From the NCBI GenBank assembly GCA_964629965.1, contig CAZVRZ010000094.1, positions 1 to 20,980 of the forward strand: a stretch of DNA of 20,980 nt, in the 5' to 3' direction. The position numbers were made by a program, and so were the translations under genes. The number at the start of each line of letters is the position of its first letter. The stretch's first letter is position 1. The DNA is from CAZVRZ01 sp964629965 (GTDB lineage Bacteria; Chloroflexota; Anaerolineae; Anaerolineales; UBA4823). Below, in pieces: positions 1 through 8,736 of this stretch. The notes beneath the pieces are model-generated. The model was not told the DNA's origin, made no database searches, and saw nothing but the letters and a program-made list of their open reading frames with translations.

Positions 1-828
1 GAGCGTATCGGGATTGGTGATTTAAATGCTCGAGCTGCGATCGAATCGTCCGATGAAATTGGCACGTTGGCAAGATCTATCAATATAACTGCCGAGCAAC
101 TCAGCCTTACCCTGAGTGGACTTGAGCAGCGGATTGTAGATCGTACCCGCGCTATTGAAACTGCAGCAACTGTAGGCCGCAGTCTATCAACAATATTGAG
201 ACCGGATGAATTGGTTCGTGAGGTTGTCAACCAAATACAACAAGCTTTTAGCTATTACCATGTTCATATTTATTTATTCGATGAGACGCATGAATACCTG
301 ATTATGACAGGCGGCTCGGGTCAGGTTGGACAAACCATGCTTGAACGAGGGCATAAAATACCTGCCGGGCGCGGCCTGGTGGGACGAGCGGCAGCTACCG
401 GCACAGTTGTTCTGGTGCAAGATACGGCTCAAGATCCTGGTTGGTTACCGAATCCACTTTTGCCAGATACGCGTTCGGAATTAGCAGTTCCTATTCTTAT
501 CGGCGATGATATTTTTGGAGCGCTGGATGTGCAACAAAACACTGTGAATGGCCTAACCAGACAAGATGCCGATATTCTTGAATTGATCGCCAGTCAAGTG
601 GCAATTTCTCTAAACAACGCCCGCCTTTACCGAGAAGCTGAGTATTCTTCAGAACAAGAAAGACGTTTCCGCGAGGCAGTAGAGCAGGTTCAGCGCACGT
701 CTACGGTTGACGATGCCCTTAAGATTGCCACACGTGAAGTCGGGAAACTGGTGAATTCTTCTCTTGCTTGGATAAAGATCGAGCCGGGTACAAAAGATCG
801 AGAAGATATCATAAATAATGGGCAGTAA
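1..828 (+). CDS. HAMP-GAF sensor protein, 3' part only
   Basis: The reading frame is open from the first base, so the gene starts upstream of the window; the ATG/TTG-like starts inside (TTG at 67) cut into a domain and are not real starts. The first ~45 residues (ERIGIGDLNARA, then SSDEIGTLARS) match the second half of a HAMP linker, which implies a membrane-anchored sensor upstream. A coiled segment and one GAF domain follow (about residues 55-205 of the visible part), carrying the DPGWLPNPLLPDTRSE signature shared with the GAF domains of the next two genes. The last ~45 residues (FREAVEQVQRTSTVDDALK onward) resemble the start of another GAF domain that stops short. There is no HisKA, HATPase or output domain, so it probably passes its signal to another protein, plausibly the kinase two genes downstream. 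The HAMP and GAF calls are firm; the ligand is unknown. Confidence 0.85.
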   Translation, partial: ERIGIGDLNARAAIESSDEIGTLARSINITAEQLSLTLSGLEQRIVDRTRAIETAATVGRSLSTILRPDELVREVVNQIQQAFSYYHVHIYLFDETHEYLIMTGGSGQVGQTMLERGHKIPAGRGLVGRAAATGTVVLVQDTAQDPGWLPNPLLPDTRSELAVPILIGDDIFGALDVQQNTVNGLTRQDADILELIASQVAISLNNARLYREAEYSSEQERRFREAVEQVQRTSTVDDALKIATREVGKLVNSSLAWIKIEPGTKDREDIINNGQ

Positions 829-854
829 GCTGGAAATAAGGAGATAAGGACGAA

Positions 855-3356
855 ATGATGAGCCAAGACAAGAAAGATATCTCATCGTTACGAGCATATG
901 ATAGTAATGCCATCCTGATGCAATGGCGCGAAAGATTGCTGCGCTGGATCTTGCAAGGTGGTCTTATCTTGGGTTTGATTTCATTTGTACCATCCATCAT
1001 ATCGGAATTGCGTGTTGGCGGTTGGCAGAATATCATCATCCTGAGTATATTCTTAATCACCGTCATCATAATTGCTTTCGTACGCTTCCCTTATCATGTG
1101 CGGGCAGGTCTTTTGCTGCTGTTAGCGACCAGTATTTTTATTAATAGTTTACTCCGAACGGGTATACACGGTGAAGCCCGCATATATTTTGTAGGGCTAA
1201 CCATGTTGGGCTTAATTTTTTATGGCATAAGATTTGGTGTTGGTACATTGATTGTTTCCCTGTTTTCGATTGCTATTGTGGGCTGGGGCGCAATCACTCA
1301 TCGTATTCCTATTTCTTTGCCCATAGATCAACTCACTGCCTCTGCATGGATAGACGCAGCAGCCTCCATGTTGTTGGTTACAGGTTTGTTAATGCTGAGC
1401 GTGGTACTTTTGGAAAATCAATTTATCACAGCTCAAGCCCGGGGTGACCTCGCGCTGCAAGAAATTCAAAACGAACGCCGTTTGCTTGAAAAACGCGTTG
1501 TTGAGCGCACGCAGGATCTGACCCTGGCTGCGGAGGTGGGACGTATCATATCCCAACAGCAAGATCTGAATACATTATTACTCCAGGCCGTGAATCTGAT
1601 TACAACGCGTTTCAATCTATACTACTCCCAAATTTATTTGGTAGATCCTGATAAGAAAGTTCTTCTGCTAGAGGCGGGCTCTGGAGCCATTGGCGAAGAG
1701 TTATTGCGTTTTGGTCATCGCCTTCCGATCGATATTAATTCGATCAATGGGCGCTCTGTGACTCAAGGAGCCGCCGTTGTGGTTCCCGACACAACAGCCA
1801 GCTATTTATTTCGTCCGAACCCGCGCTTGCCAGAAACGCGCTCGGAAATGGCCGTTCCTTTGATATCAGGTAATACAGTGCTGGGTGTGTTGGATATGCA
1901 ATCACGAAAAGCGGGCGATTTGAGTCAAGAGAATCTATCGGTTTACGAAACATTGGCTGGTCAATTGACTGCGGCAATCATGAATGCGCGTTTGTTTAAA
2001 TCCGCGCAACAAGCCCGTTCTGCTGTAGAAGCACAGTTGCAACGTTTTACCAGGGATAGTTGGTCAACACTCCTCGATGGTGTCCACCGTGGCGAAAATA
2101 TCTCATATACTTTTTCAAATAGTACATTTACTGTGACCCCAGAATCGTTAAATTTGTCGGATACCAGTACTGGTTTGAAAATCCCAGTAAAAATCTCAGG
2201 GCAATCGATAGGCTCTATTATCGTAGAGCGAGACCCTGATCAAGCGTGGACTATTGATGATGAAGAATTGGTTTACCTGGTGGCTGATCAGGTAGCGCGT
2301 AGGCTGGATGATATCCGCTTATTGGAGCAGGCAGAACGTTTTCGCCTCGAGGCTGAAACTGCGACTCGCCTCTTAACACGTTCGGGTTGGGATAGTTTTA
2401 CTTCTTCCGAAGGTAATTCAGTGATGAGTTATATGTATGATGGGAACCTGGTACAGCGTATTTCAACCATAGAACTTGATCCAGGCATGGTTCATATTCC
2501 CTTGCAGATGCGCGGCGAGCAGATAGGCGAATTGATTGTTCAAGGATCAGAAAAATTAGATCGTACTGCTAATGAACAACTGGCAAGATTTACCGAACGC
2601 CTAATGGCTCACCTGGAGAATCTGCGCTTATCCATTCAAACACAGAAGGCGTTAGCCGAGACCGATACATTGTTTACTATTAGCGCGGATCTGAATGCTG
2701 CAACGAGTTATCTCAACGTTTTGGATGCTATTATCAAACGAACTGTCCTGGATCGGGCAGATCGATCAACCATGTTATTTGTTTTCGATCAGCCAATTGG
2801 CTTGGGTAAATCGGCTGAATGGGCATTTCCAGTGGCGACACATTCAGCCGAGGCATTTGAAGTGTCATCAAGGTATCCTTTATCAGCATTCGAAATAAAC
2901 CCTGGGACTATTTTTACAAATAAAGCGGTTGTATTAGAAAATATCGAGACTGATGCCAGGTTGGATAGATTCACTCGAACATTTTTCCAGGAGATATTCG
3001 CGGCGAAATCAGCAGTCATTGTTCCATTGATACTTGGCGAACAAGTGATAGGTTTTATTCTAGGGAATTATGGCAAGGAATTTACTGCTGCTCCATCTGA
3101 TATTGACCTGTTAACATCTATAGCTGGTCAGGCGGCCATTTCTGTTCAAGGTCTCCAGCTTCTTGAGCGAACTCAGGCCAGGGCGCAGCGTGAGCAATTA
3201 TTGCGAGAGATCACTGCTCAAGTTACCAGCGCAACAGATGTGGATACAATCATGCGCCGTACCGTAGAGGAATTGGGTAGAGCGATCAAACAAAAGACGT
3301 TTATCATCCTGAGTCCAGGTTCACCTGATAAAAATGACAGTCAGAAGAGCGATTGA
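855..3356 (+). CDS. Six-helix membrane protein with multiple GAF modules, no kinase domain
   Basis: This 833-residue protein has about six hydrophobic helices at residues 31-50, 57-77, 82-101, 108-126, 129-147 and 166-187, then a coiled stretch to ~225. A canonical GAF domain spans ~230-385 (RPNPRLPETRSEMAVP, then GVLDMQ). Two shorter GAF-like modules follow at ~395-490 and ~503-595, each opening with a W-containing helix (RDSWSTLL; RSGWDSF) and keeping only the C-terminal GAF half. A more divergent GAF lies at ~600-765, and the protein ends in a truncated GAF-like stub (LLREITAQVTSATDVDTI). No catalytic output domain is visible. The start is ATG 855, with a second ATG directly after it; AAGGAG and AAGGA lie upstream. 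It sits 26 bases after the preceding sensor and abuts the histidine kinase, suggesting one operon and a receptor that works through a partner kinase. Confidence 0.88.
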   Translation: MMSQDKKDISSLRAYDSNAILMQWRERLLRWILQGGLILGLISFVPSIISELRVGGWQNIIILSIFLITVIIIAFVRFPYHVRAGLLLLLATSIFINSLLRTGIHGEARIYFVGLTMLGLIFYGIRFGVGTLIVSLFSIAIVGWGAITHRIPISLPIDQLTASAWIDAAASMLLVTGLLMLSVVLLENQFITAQARGDLALQEIQNERRLLEKRVVERTQDLTLAAEVGRIISQQQDLNTLLLQAVNLITTRFNLYYSQIYLVDPDKKVLLLEAGSGAIGEELLRFGHRLPIDINSINGRSVTQGAAVVVPDTTASYLFRPNPRLPETRSEMAVPLISGNTVLGVLDMQSRKAGDLSQENLSVYETLAGQLTAAIMNARLFKSAQQARSAVEAQLQRFTRDSWSTLLDGVHRGENISYTFSNSTFTVTPESLNLSDTSTGLKIPVKISGQSIGSIIVERDPDQAWTIDDEELVYLVADQVARRLDDIRLLEQAERFRLEAETATRLLTRSGWDSFTSSEGNSVMSYMYDGNLVQRISTIELDPGMVHIPLQMRGEQIGELIVQGSEKLDRTANEQLARFTERLMAHLENLRLSIQTQKALAETDTLFTISADLNAATSYLNVLDAIIKRTVLDRADRSTMLFVFDQPIGLGKSAEWAFPVATHSAEAFEVSSRYPLSAFEINPGTIFTNKAVVLENIETDARLDRFTRTFFQEIFAAKSAVIVPLILGEQVIGFILGNYGKEFTAAPSDIDLLTSIAGQAAISVQGLQLLERTQARAQREQLLREITAQVTSATDVDTIMRRTVEELGRAIKQKTFIILSPGSPDKNDSQKSD

Positions 3357-3377
3357 GTAGAGATGCCAGGCACTTGC

Positions 3378-3383
3378 CAGGAG
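3378..3383 (+). promoter_or_regulatory. Ribosome binding site deciding the kinase start
   Basis: CAGGAG lies 8 bases before ATG 3392. The alternative upstream TTG at 3353, which overlaps the previous stop as TTGA, has no comparable Shine-Dalgarno sequence. This favours ATG 3392 as the start. Confidence 0.6.
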
Positions 3384-3391
3384 CCATTTAC

Positions 3392-6300
3392 ATGCGCAAA
3401 GATGATGAATTATTAGATCGATCAGAAGAAACGAATTCCTCAAGAGAAGATATTTTTCAAACTCTTCTCAAGCAGGTTGAGATATCTGCACAGGTATCTC
3501 AAGCAATATCTTCAGCAGAAAACCTGGAAGATCTATATTTTCGTGTTGTTGATAATGTAAAAGAAAAATTTAATTTTTACCACGTACAACTTCTCCGGTA
3601 TGATCCTGACATTGACGCCGTTAAGCTGATCGCCGGATATGGCGATGTAGGCCGTGTGATGTTGTCTCAAGATCATCAAATGCCCATGGGTAAGGGGCTT
3701 ATTGGCGTAGCCGCCGCAACCGGGAAAACGATCTTGCGGGCGGATGTATCCCTGGATCCCGATTGGCGTTCGAATCCTCTGCTGCCTGGTACGCAAGCAG
3801 AAATAGCTACACCAATTAAGTGGATGGACGAGGTTTTGGGTGTGTTGGATGTGCAGAGTGATGTAAAGGGAGAATTAGGCACGGAAACACAATTATTATT
3901 GGAAGGTTTATGTGGGCAGATTGCAATAGCAATCCAGCATCAAAGAATAGTCGACCGTTTTCACGAATCGGAAACGGCTTTGGCGCAAGAACGTAACAAT
4001 CTGCGATCTCTCATTGACAACCTACCAGATGTGATCTATTACAAGGATACGCAGAGCCGGATGTTGTTGGTCAATCAAGCCCAGGCGGATTTGTTAGGCG
4101 CTCCAACGCCTCTGGATGCTATTGGCAAAACAGATTACGATTTTTTTTCGCCAGAATTTGCTTCTAAGTATTATCAGGATGAACAAAATCTGTTCGCTTC
4201 CGGGAATAATCTAACAGTGGAGGAGCAGACGATTGATCCGCAGGGTAATCCCAAATGGATCAATACGACGAAAATCATGTTGAGGGACGATGAAGGGAAA
4301 ATTCTTGGTTTGGTCGGTATTGGTCGAGATATTACCGAGCGCCGCGCGGCAGAATTGTTAGTTGCTAAAAGAGCCAAACAACTGGCAACAGTAGCAGAAA
4401 TAAGTACCGTGGTTTCTGCTACTCTAGATGTTCAAGAACTTCTTCAGATAGCAGCAGAAATGACTCGAAAAGGCTTTGATCTATATCACTGTCATATCTT
4501 TATGCTTAGAGAAGAAAGCCAAAATCTTCAAATCCAGGCCTGTAGCTGGGCAGAAGACAGCCCTTATTGGAATACCCATTGTGAAATAGAAATTGATCTC
4601 GAAAAGCAGCAGTCTCTGGTGGCGCGTGCAGCACGGACTCGAGTTCCAATACTGGTGAATGATGTTACACAGGATCCAGGGTGGCTGCAAAATCCACGAT
4701 TACCAAATACCCTATCCGAAATGTCTGTTCCATTGTTAGTGGCTGATACGCTTTTGGGTGTATTAGATGTTCAAGCAAACTCAATAAATTATTTTACAAC
4801 GGAAGATGCAAATATTCAAACGACACTTGCTGCTCAAATTGCTACTGCATTGCAAACCGCCCGCCAGTATGAACGTGCTCAACAGGCCCTTCAAATCACA
4901 GAAACATTATATGCAGGCACAGGTGAAATAATCAAAGCGCAATCGGCACAAGAGGTGTTAAATGCACTGGTTAAGGCAACAACAATAAAAAAGTTTCAGC
5001 GAGCGTTTATATTACTGTTTGACAAAGTCTGGGACGAAGCACCCCCACAAGCTTATCGCGCAGAGGCTGTTTGGCAGGCCGGTGAAGCGACAAATCTTGT
5101 AACAGTCGGAACAGTATTTCCTCACGATCGTCTTCCTATTGCGAATATCGCCGATCCTGAGAGAGTATCCATCGTACTGGATGTTGATACTGACAAGCGC
5201 ATAAATGATGAGTTGCGAGATGTATTGAAGCAGTTGATGGCTAGAAGTGTGGCGCTTTTTCCCCTGGTTTCTACGGATGGATGGATAGGAACCTTGATGA
5301 TCTTTACTGAAGATATTATGGATATTAGCGAGGCTGATATCCGCCAGATATCGAATCTGACCAGTCAGGCAGCCGCAGTTATTCGCGGACAGCAACTACA
5401 CCAAGGACTGGCAGAACGAGTACAAGAATTGACCAACCTGCAACGGTTGATGAGCCAGGATGCCTGGGCAGCGTATTCCTCGGCTCGGAAAGTAGAAACG
5501 GTGGGGTATTTATTTGATCAGGTTAGTGTTAATCCCGTTTTTGACCCGCAAGGTTTTTTCCCTACGGATGCGAACAACATTGACTATGCATCACAGCCTT
5601 CCACTATCTATTCTACAAATTTGGAAGTTCAAGGGCAGGTTATTGGATATGTTGGGTTGCAAAATGAAACAGGAGTAGTGCTGACGCAAGACGAGCAAGG
5701 GTTTTTGGAAGAACTTGCTGATAATGTATCGAAGGCATTAGAGCGAGCCCGGCTGATCGAGCAAACCCAGAAAAGCACGGTCGAACTTCAAACGGTTGCC
5801 GAGGTAAGTTCTGCGGCCTCTACCATCTTGGAACCTGGAGAATTATTGCAATCTGTAGTCGACCTAACAAAGAATAGATTTAATTTATACCATGCCCATG
5901 TTTACATACTGGACGAAGAAGGTAAGAAGTTAACCCTTACCGCTGGCGCAGGAGAGATTGGGCGTTCGATGACGGCTGAGGGCTGGGCAATTATGATCGA
6001 TGAACAATCACTAGTTGCTCGTGCGGCCAGAACAGGCGAGGGGCAATTGGTCAATGATGTGCAATTGGAGCCAGGATTTTTACCTAACCCACTACTGCCA
6101 GACACTGCATCTGAATTGGCTGTACCGATGATCGTTGGCTCCCGCGTTCTGGGTGTATTCGATGTACAATCCTATCGTGTAAATGCCTTCTCGGAAGGAG
6201 ATTTGGCCACATATTCCACGTTGGCTACACAGACTGCGGTCGCGCTACAGAATGCGCGTTTGTTTGCAGAACAATTCGTTATTGTTGAACGCTTGCGCGA

Positions 6301-7003
6301 ATTGGATCACCTGAAATCCACTTTCCTGGCCAACATGAGTCATGAGTTGCGTACCCCGCTCAACTCCATTCTGGGCTTCACTCAAGTAATCCTTGAAGAA
6401 ATCGATGGCCCATTAACTGAATATATGGCTTCCGACTTGCAGCTAATCGAGAAAAACGGCAAACATTTGCTCAACCTGATCAATGAAGTACTCGATATGG
6501 CCAAGATAGAATCTGGGCGGATGAGCTTATCTCTCGAATCAATTGATTTGCGCGAGTTGATTGCTGACATTCTAGAAACCACTACGCCGCAAGCGCGAGC
6601 AAAATCCATTTATTTGCAGGCTGATTATCGTCCCGACGCTGATCTGGTGATATCAGCAGATCTGATGCGTTTACGGCAGATATTATTGAACCTGGTGGGC
6701 AATGCGATTAAATTCACTGAAACAGGCGGAATTACGGTCGCTGCCCAGCGCCAGGGGGATATGGTTCACATACAAGTAAAAGATACTGGTATTGGAATCC
6801 CTCCTGAAAAGCTGGAGACAATATTTGAAGCCTTCAGTCAGGTGGACACATCGACAACGCGCAAGGCAGGAGGCACCGGTCTCGGTCTACCCATTAGCCG
6901 CCGCCTCGTTGAGATGCACGGAGGCCGTTTGTGGGCTGAAAGTCAGGGATTTGGCTTTGGCTCAGTCCTCTATCTGGAAATGCCATTGCAACCCAAGCAA
7001 TAA
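3392..7003 (+). CDS. Multi-GAF/PAS sensor histidine kinase
   Basis: Soluble histidine kinase of 1203 residues from ATG 3392 (1216 if TTG 3353 is used). Domain order: GAF ~30-185, PAS ~200-315 (NLPDVIYYKD, ending GIGRDITERR), GAF ~330-490, divergent GAF ~500-665, short W-type GAF-like module ~685-790 (MSQDAWAAY), GAF ~795-957, HisKA ~975-1040 and HATPase ~1085-1200. The phospho-acceptor is H984 in MSHELRTPLNS. The N box (QILLNLVGNAIKF), G1 (DTGIGIPPEKL), F box (EAFSQVD) and G2 (GTGLGLPISRR) are all intact, so it should autophosphorylate. No transmembrane helix is seen, so it acts in the cytoplasm, and it lacks an attached receiver. It overlaps or follows the membrane GAF protein by a few dozen bases and precedes two genes with receiver domains, which are its obvious candidate phospho-acceptors (inference). 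Confidence 0.93.
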   Translation: MRKDDELLDRSEETNSSREDIFQTLLKQVEISAQVSQAISSAENLEDLYFRVVDNVKEKFNFYHVQLLRYDPDIDAVKLIAGYGDVGRVMLSQDHQMPMGKGLIGVAAATGKTILRADVSLDPDWRSNPLLPGTQAEIATPIKWMDEVLGVLDVQSDVKGELGTETQLLLEGLCGQIAIAIQHQRIVDRFHESETALAQERNNLRSLIDNLPDVIYYKDTQSRMLLVNQAQADLLGAPTPLDAIGKTDYDFFSPEFASKYYQDEQNLFASGNNLTVEEQTIDPQGNPKWINTTKIMLRDDEGKILGLVGIGRDITERRAAELLVAKRAKQLATVAEISTVVSATLDVQELLQIAAEMTRKGFDLYHCHIFMLREESQNLQIQACSWAEDSPYWNTHCEIEIDLEKQQSLVARAARTRVPILVNDVTQDPGWLQNPRLPNTLSEMSVPLLVADTLLGVLDVQANSINYFTTEDANIQTTLAAQIATALQTARQYERAQQALQITETLYAGTGEIIKAQSAQEVLNALVKATTIKKFQRAFILLFDKVWDEAPPQAYRAEAVWQAGEATNLVTVGTVFPHDRLPIANIADPERVSIVLDVDTDKRINDELRDVLKQLMARSVALFPLVSTDGWIGTLMIFTEDIMDISEADIRQISNLTSQAAAVIRGQQLHQGLAERVQELTNLQRLMSQDAWAAYSSARKVETVGYLFDQVSVNPVFDPQGFFPTDANNIDYASQPSTIYSTNLEVQGQVIGYVGLQNETGVVLTQDEQGFLEELADNVSKALERARLIEQTQKSTVELQTVAEVSSAASTILEPGELLQSVVDLTKNRFNLYHAHVYILDEEGKKLTLTAGAGEIGRSMTAEGWAIMIDEQSLVARAARTGEGQLVNDVQLEPGFLPNPLLPDTASELAVPMIVGSRVLGVFDVQSYRVNAFSEGDLATYSTLATQTAVALQNARLFAEQFVIVERLRELDHLKSTFLANMSHELRTPLNSILGFTQVILEEIDGPLTEYMASDLQLIEKNGKHLLNLINEVLDMAKIESGRMSLSLESIDLRELIADILETTTPQARAKSIYLQADYRPDADLVISADLMRLRQILLNLVGNAIKFTETGGITVAAQRQGDMVHIQVKDTGIGIPPEKLETIFEAFSQVDTSTTRKAGGTGLGLPISRRLVEMHGGRLWAESQGFGFGSVLYLEMPLQPKQ

Positions 7004-7047
7004 GAGAGAACCAGGTATCAACTGCAGATTATGATCCAGCATTGTAG

Positions 7048-7056
7048 TGGTAGAAT
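7048..7056 (+). promoter_or_regulatory. Probable extended -10 promoter of the PLP enzyme-receiver gene
   Basis: TGGTAGAAT is an extended -10 (TGnTAGAAT) ending 18 bases before ATG 7075. No good -35 is visible at 16-18 bases spacing (ATTATG or nearby), as is usual for extended -10 promoters. AGGAGAG at 7065-7071 is the Shine-Dalgarno sequence. It would let the downstream genes be transcribed apart from the sensors. Confidence 0.4.
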
Positions 7057-7074
7057 AAGATTTTAGGAGAGTGG

Positions 7075-8736
7075 ATGGCAAGACCTGAGTTCATGAGATG
7101 CATGACTTGCGGACACCAGCAAGCGTATAAGCTACTGGCCCCAACAGTATGTATAAAGTGCAAATCTGCCTGGGTGGAAGCAAGTTATGCTTATGGAGCC
7201 TTTAAACGGGAATTGTTGCGCGGCCTTCCAGGGCGAGCGTTCAATTTGTGGCGCTATCATGAGGTATTGCCGATAGATAATCTGGGGAGCCTGGATCTAG
7301 ACTTGATTGCAGGCGGAACCCCCATGCGAACTCCCCGTCGTTACCTGCCGGGCGGAAATAATCAGAGCGCTCATGTTTATATTAAAGACGAGCGATATAA
7401 TGCCACGGGATCATTTAAGGATCGCCAGGCAGCTGTCTCGGTGGCTACGATGCTGCAAGCAGGTATAAAAGAGGCAGTAATCGCCTCTACCGGCAATGCT
7501 GCAGTGGCCTATGCTGCGGCCTGTGCGCGTGCGAACATAAAACTTTGGGTATTCATGACCAGTATGGTACCTCCAGAGAAATTAAGAGAGGTTGCCCTGT
7601 TTGGGGCTGAAGTCGTCAAAGTTAGTGGAACTTATGACCAGGCCAAACACATTGCTGCAGAGTTTGCTGATCGTCGGAATTTATTGCTAGATAGAGGCGC
7701 TCGCAGTTTGTCAGCGCGCGAATCTATGAAAACCATTGCTTATGAGATTGTCGAGCAACTTGGATGGCAATCACCAGATTGGTACATCCAGGCAGTCAGC
7801 GGGGGCCTTGGGCCCTTGGGCGTATACCATGGTTTTCAAGAACTGCATGATATGGGGTTGATCGACAAGATTCCCAAATTGGCAGTGATCCAGGCTGATG
7901 GCTGCTCTCCAATGGTGCAGGCTTATAAATCAGGGAAAAATGTAGCTACTCCAGTCATTCCAAAAACGCGGATAGCTATACTTGCTACTGGGGATCCGGG
8001 TAGTGCTTATACATACTTGTGGGAGTTGGTAAAACGCCATGGTGGGACTTTTGAGGCGGTAGCCGATTCGGAAGCCTTTGCCAGCATGCATAATCTCGCC
8101 AAAGTGGAAGGACTGGCTGTTGAACCAGCTGCTGCTGTTGCTTTTGCGGGCCTGGAAAAAATGTTTGCGATGGAGATGATCCAACCAGGCGAACTGGTTG
8201 TAGTCAATTGTACCGGACATACCTTCCCGGTCGAAAAACACGTGCTAGGGAATCAGTGGGGAGTGGATATTAAAGTTGATGATGCAAAAGCGCCTCTGGA
8301 TGGTTTGCACGCTGCCCTAGAGACATTGGACGAGAAGACCAAAACAGTATTGATCATAGATGACAACCCAGATGATGCTCTATTGATTCGTAAATTTTTA
8401 GAAGCGCGTAAATCTTACCGGGTTTTTCATTCTCGTGATGGTTGGGAAGGCTTGGCCCAAGCTCGCCAACGAAAGCCTGGTCTCATCGTATTGGATTTAA
8501 CAATGCCTGGAATCGATGGATTTAGTGTGCTAGAAGAGTTAAAATTAGATCAAAGAACATCGGATATACCAGTGATTGTGGTTAGTGCTAAAGATATTAC
8601 TGATGAAGATCGCGACCGATTAAAGGGATATATTGCTGCGATTTACCAAAAAGGATCGTTGCCACCCCGTGAATTTGTTGATCAAGTAGTAGAAGTTATG
8701 GAGCTAAAAACTCCCGATAATGAAGGAGATGCCTGA
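7075..8736 (+). CDS. Threonine synthase-like PLP enzyme fused to a response-regulator receiver domain
   Basis: The 553-residue protein joins two unrelated domains. Residues 1-~415 are a fold-type II PLP enzyme of the threonine synthase group. They comprise a CxxC-x13-CxxC zinc ribbon (C9, C12, C26, C29), the Schiff-base lysine K115 in GSFKDRQA, the substrate-loop STGNAAVAYAA, and a glycine-rich phosphate loop SGGLGPLGV. Residues ~423-545 are a complete receiver domain with acidic pair D429/D430, phospho-acceptor D474 in VLDLTMPGIDG and conserved K526. The linker is short (~15 residues). Both halves appear intact, so phosphorylation at D474 could control the enzyme. Threonine synthase makes threonine from O-phosphohomoserine, but the usual EGxTPL motif reads AGGTPM here and the glycine loop differs, so the substrate may not be the standard one. 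The next receiver gene overlaps it by one base, and a PLP paralogue follows, making one transcription unit likely. Confidence 0.9.
   Translation: MARPEFMRCMTCGHQQAYKLLAPTVCIKCKSAWVEASYAYGAFKRELLRGLPGRAFNLWRYHEVLPIDNLGSLDLDLIAGGTPMRTPRRYLPGGNNQSAHVYIKDERYNATGSFKDRQAAVSVATMLQAGIKEAVIASTGNAAVAYAAACARANIKLWVFMTSMVPPEKLREVALFGAEVVKVSGTYDQAKHIAAEFADRRNLLLDRGARSLSARESMKTIAYEIVEQLGWQSPDWYIQAVSGGLGPLGVYHGFQELHDMGLIDKIPKLAVIQADGCSPMVQAYKSGKNVATPVIPKTRIAILATGDPGSAYTYLWELVKRHGGTFEAVADSEAFASMHNLAKVEGLAVEPAAAVAFAGLEKMFAMEMIQPGELVVVNCTGHTFPVEKHVLGNQWGVDIKVDDAKAPLDGLHAALETLDEKTKTVLIIDDNPDDALLIRKFLEARKSYRVFHSRDGWEGLAQARQRKPGLIVLDLTMPGIDGFSVLEELKLDQRTSDIPVIVVSAKDITDEDRDRLKGYIAAIYQKGSLPPREFVDQVVEVMELKTPDNEGDA

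Noticed and set aside
3353..3391. TTG start of the histidine kinase overlapping the previous stop
   Set aside because: It gives a tidy TTGA overlap, but the stronger AGGAG plus ATG combination lies 39 bases downstream and the extra 13 residues add no domain.
5012..5395. 127-codon open frame on the - strand
   Set aside because: It lies wholly opposite a GAF domain of the histidine kinase. The product has no domain and no ribosome binding site.
7004..7047. Terminator between the histidine kinase and the PLP enzyme-receiver gene
   Set aside because: I looked for a GC stem followed by T's and found none, so read-through from the sensor genes remains possible.
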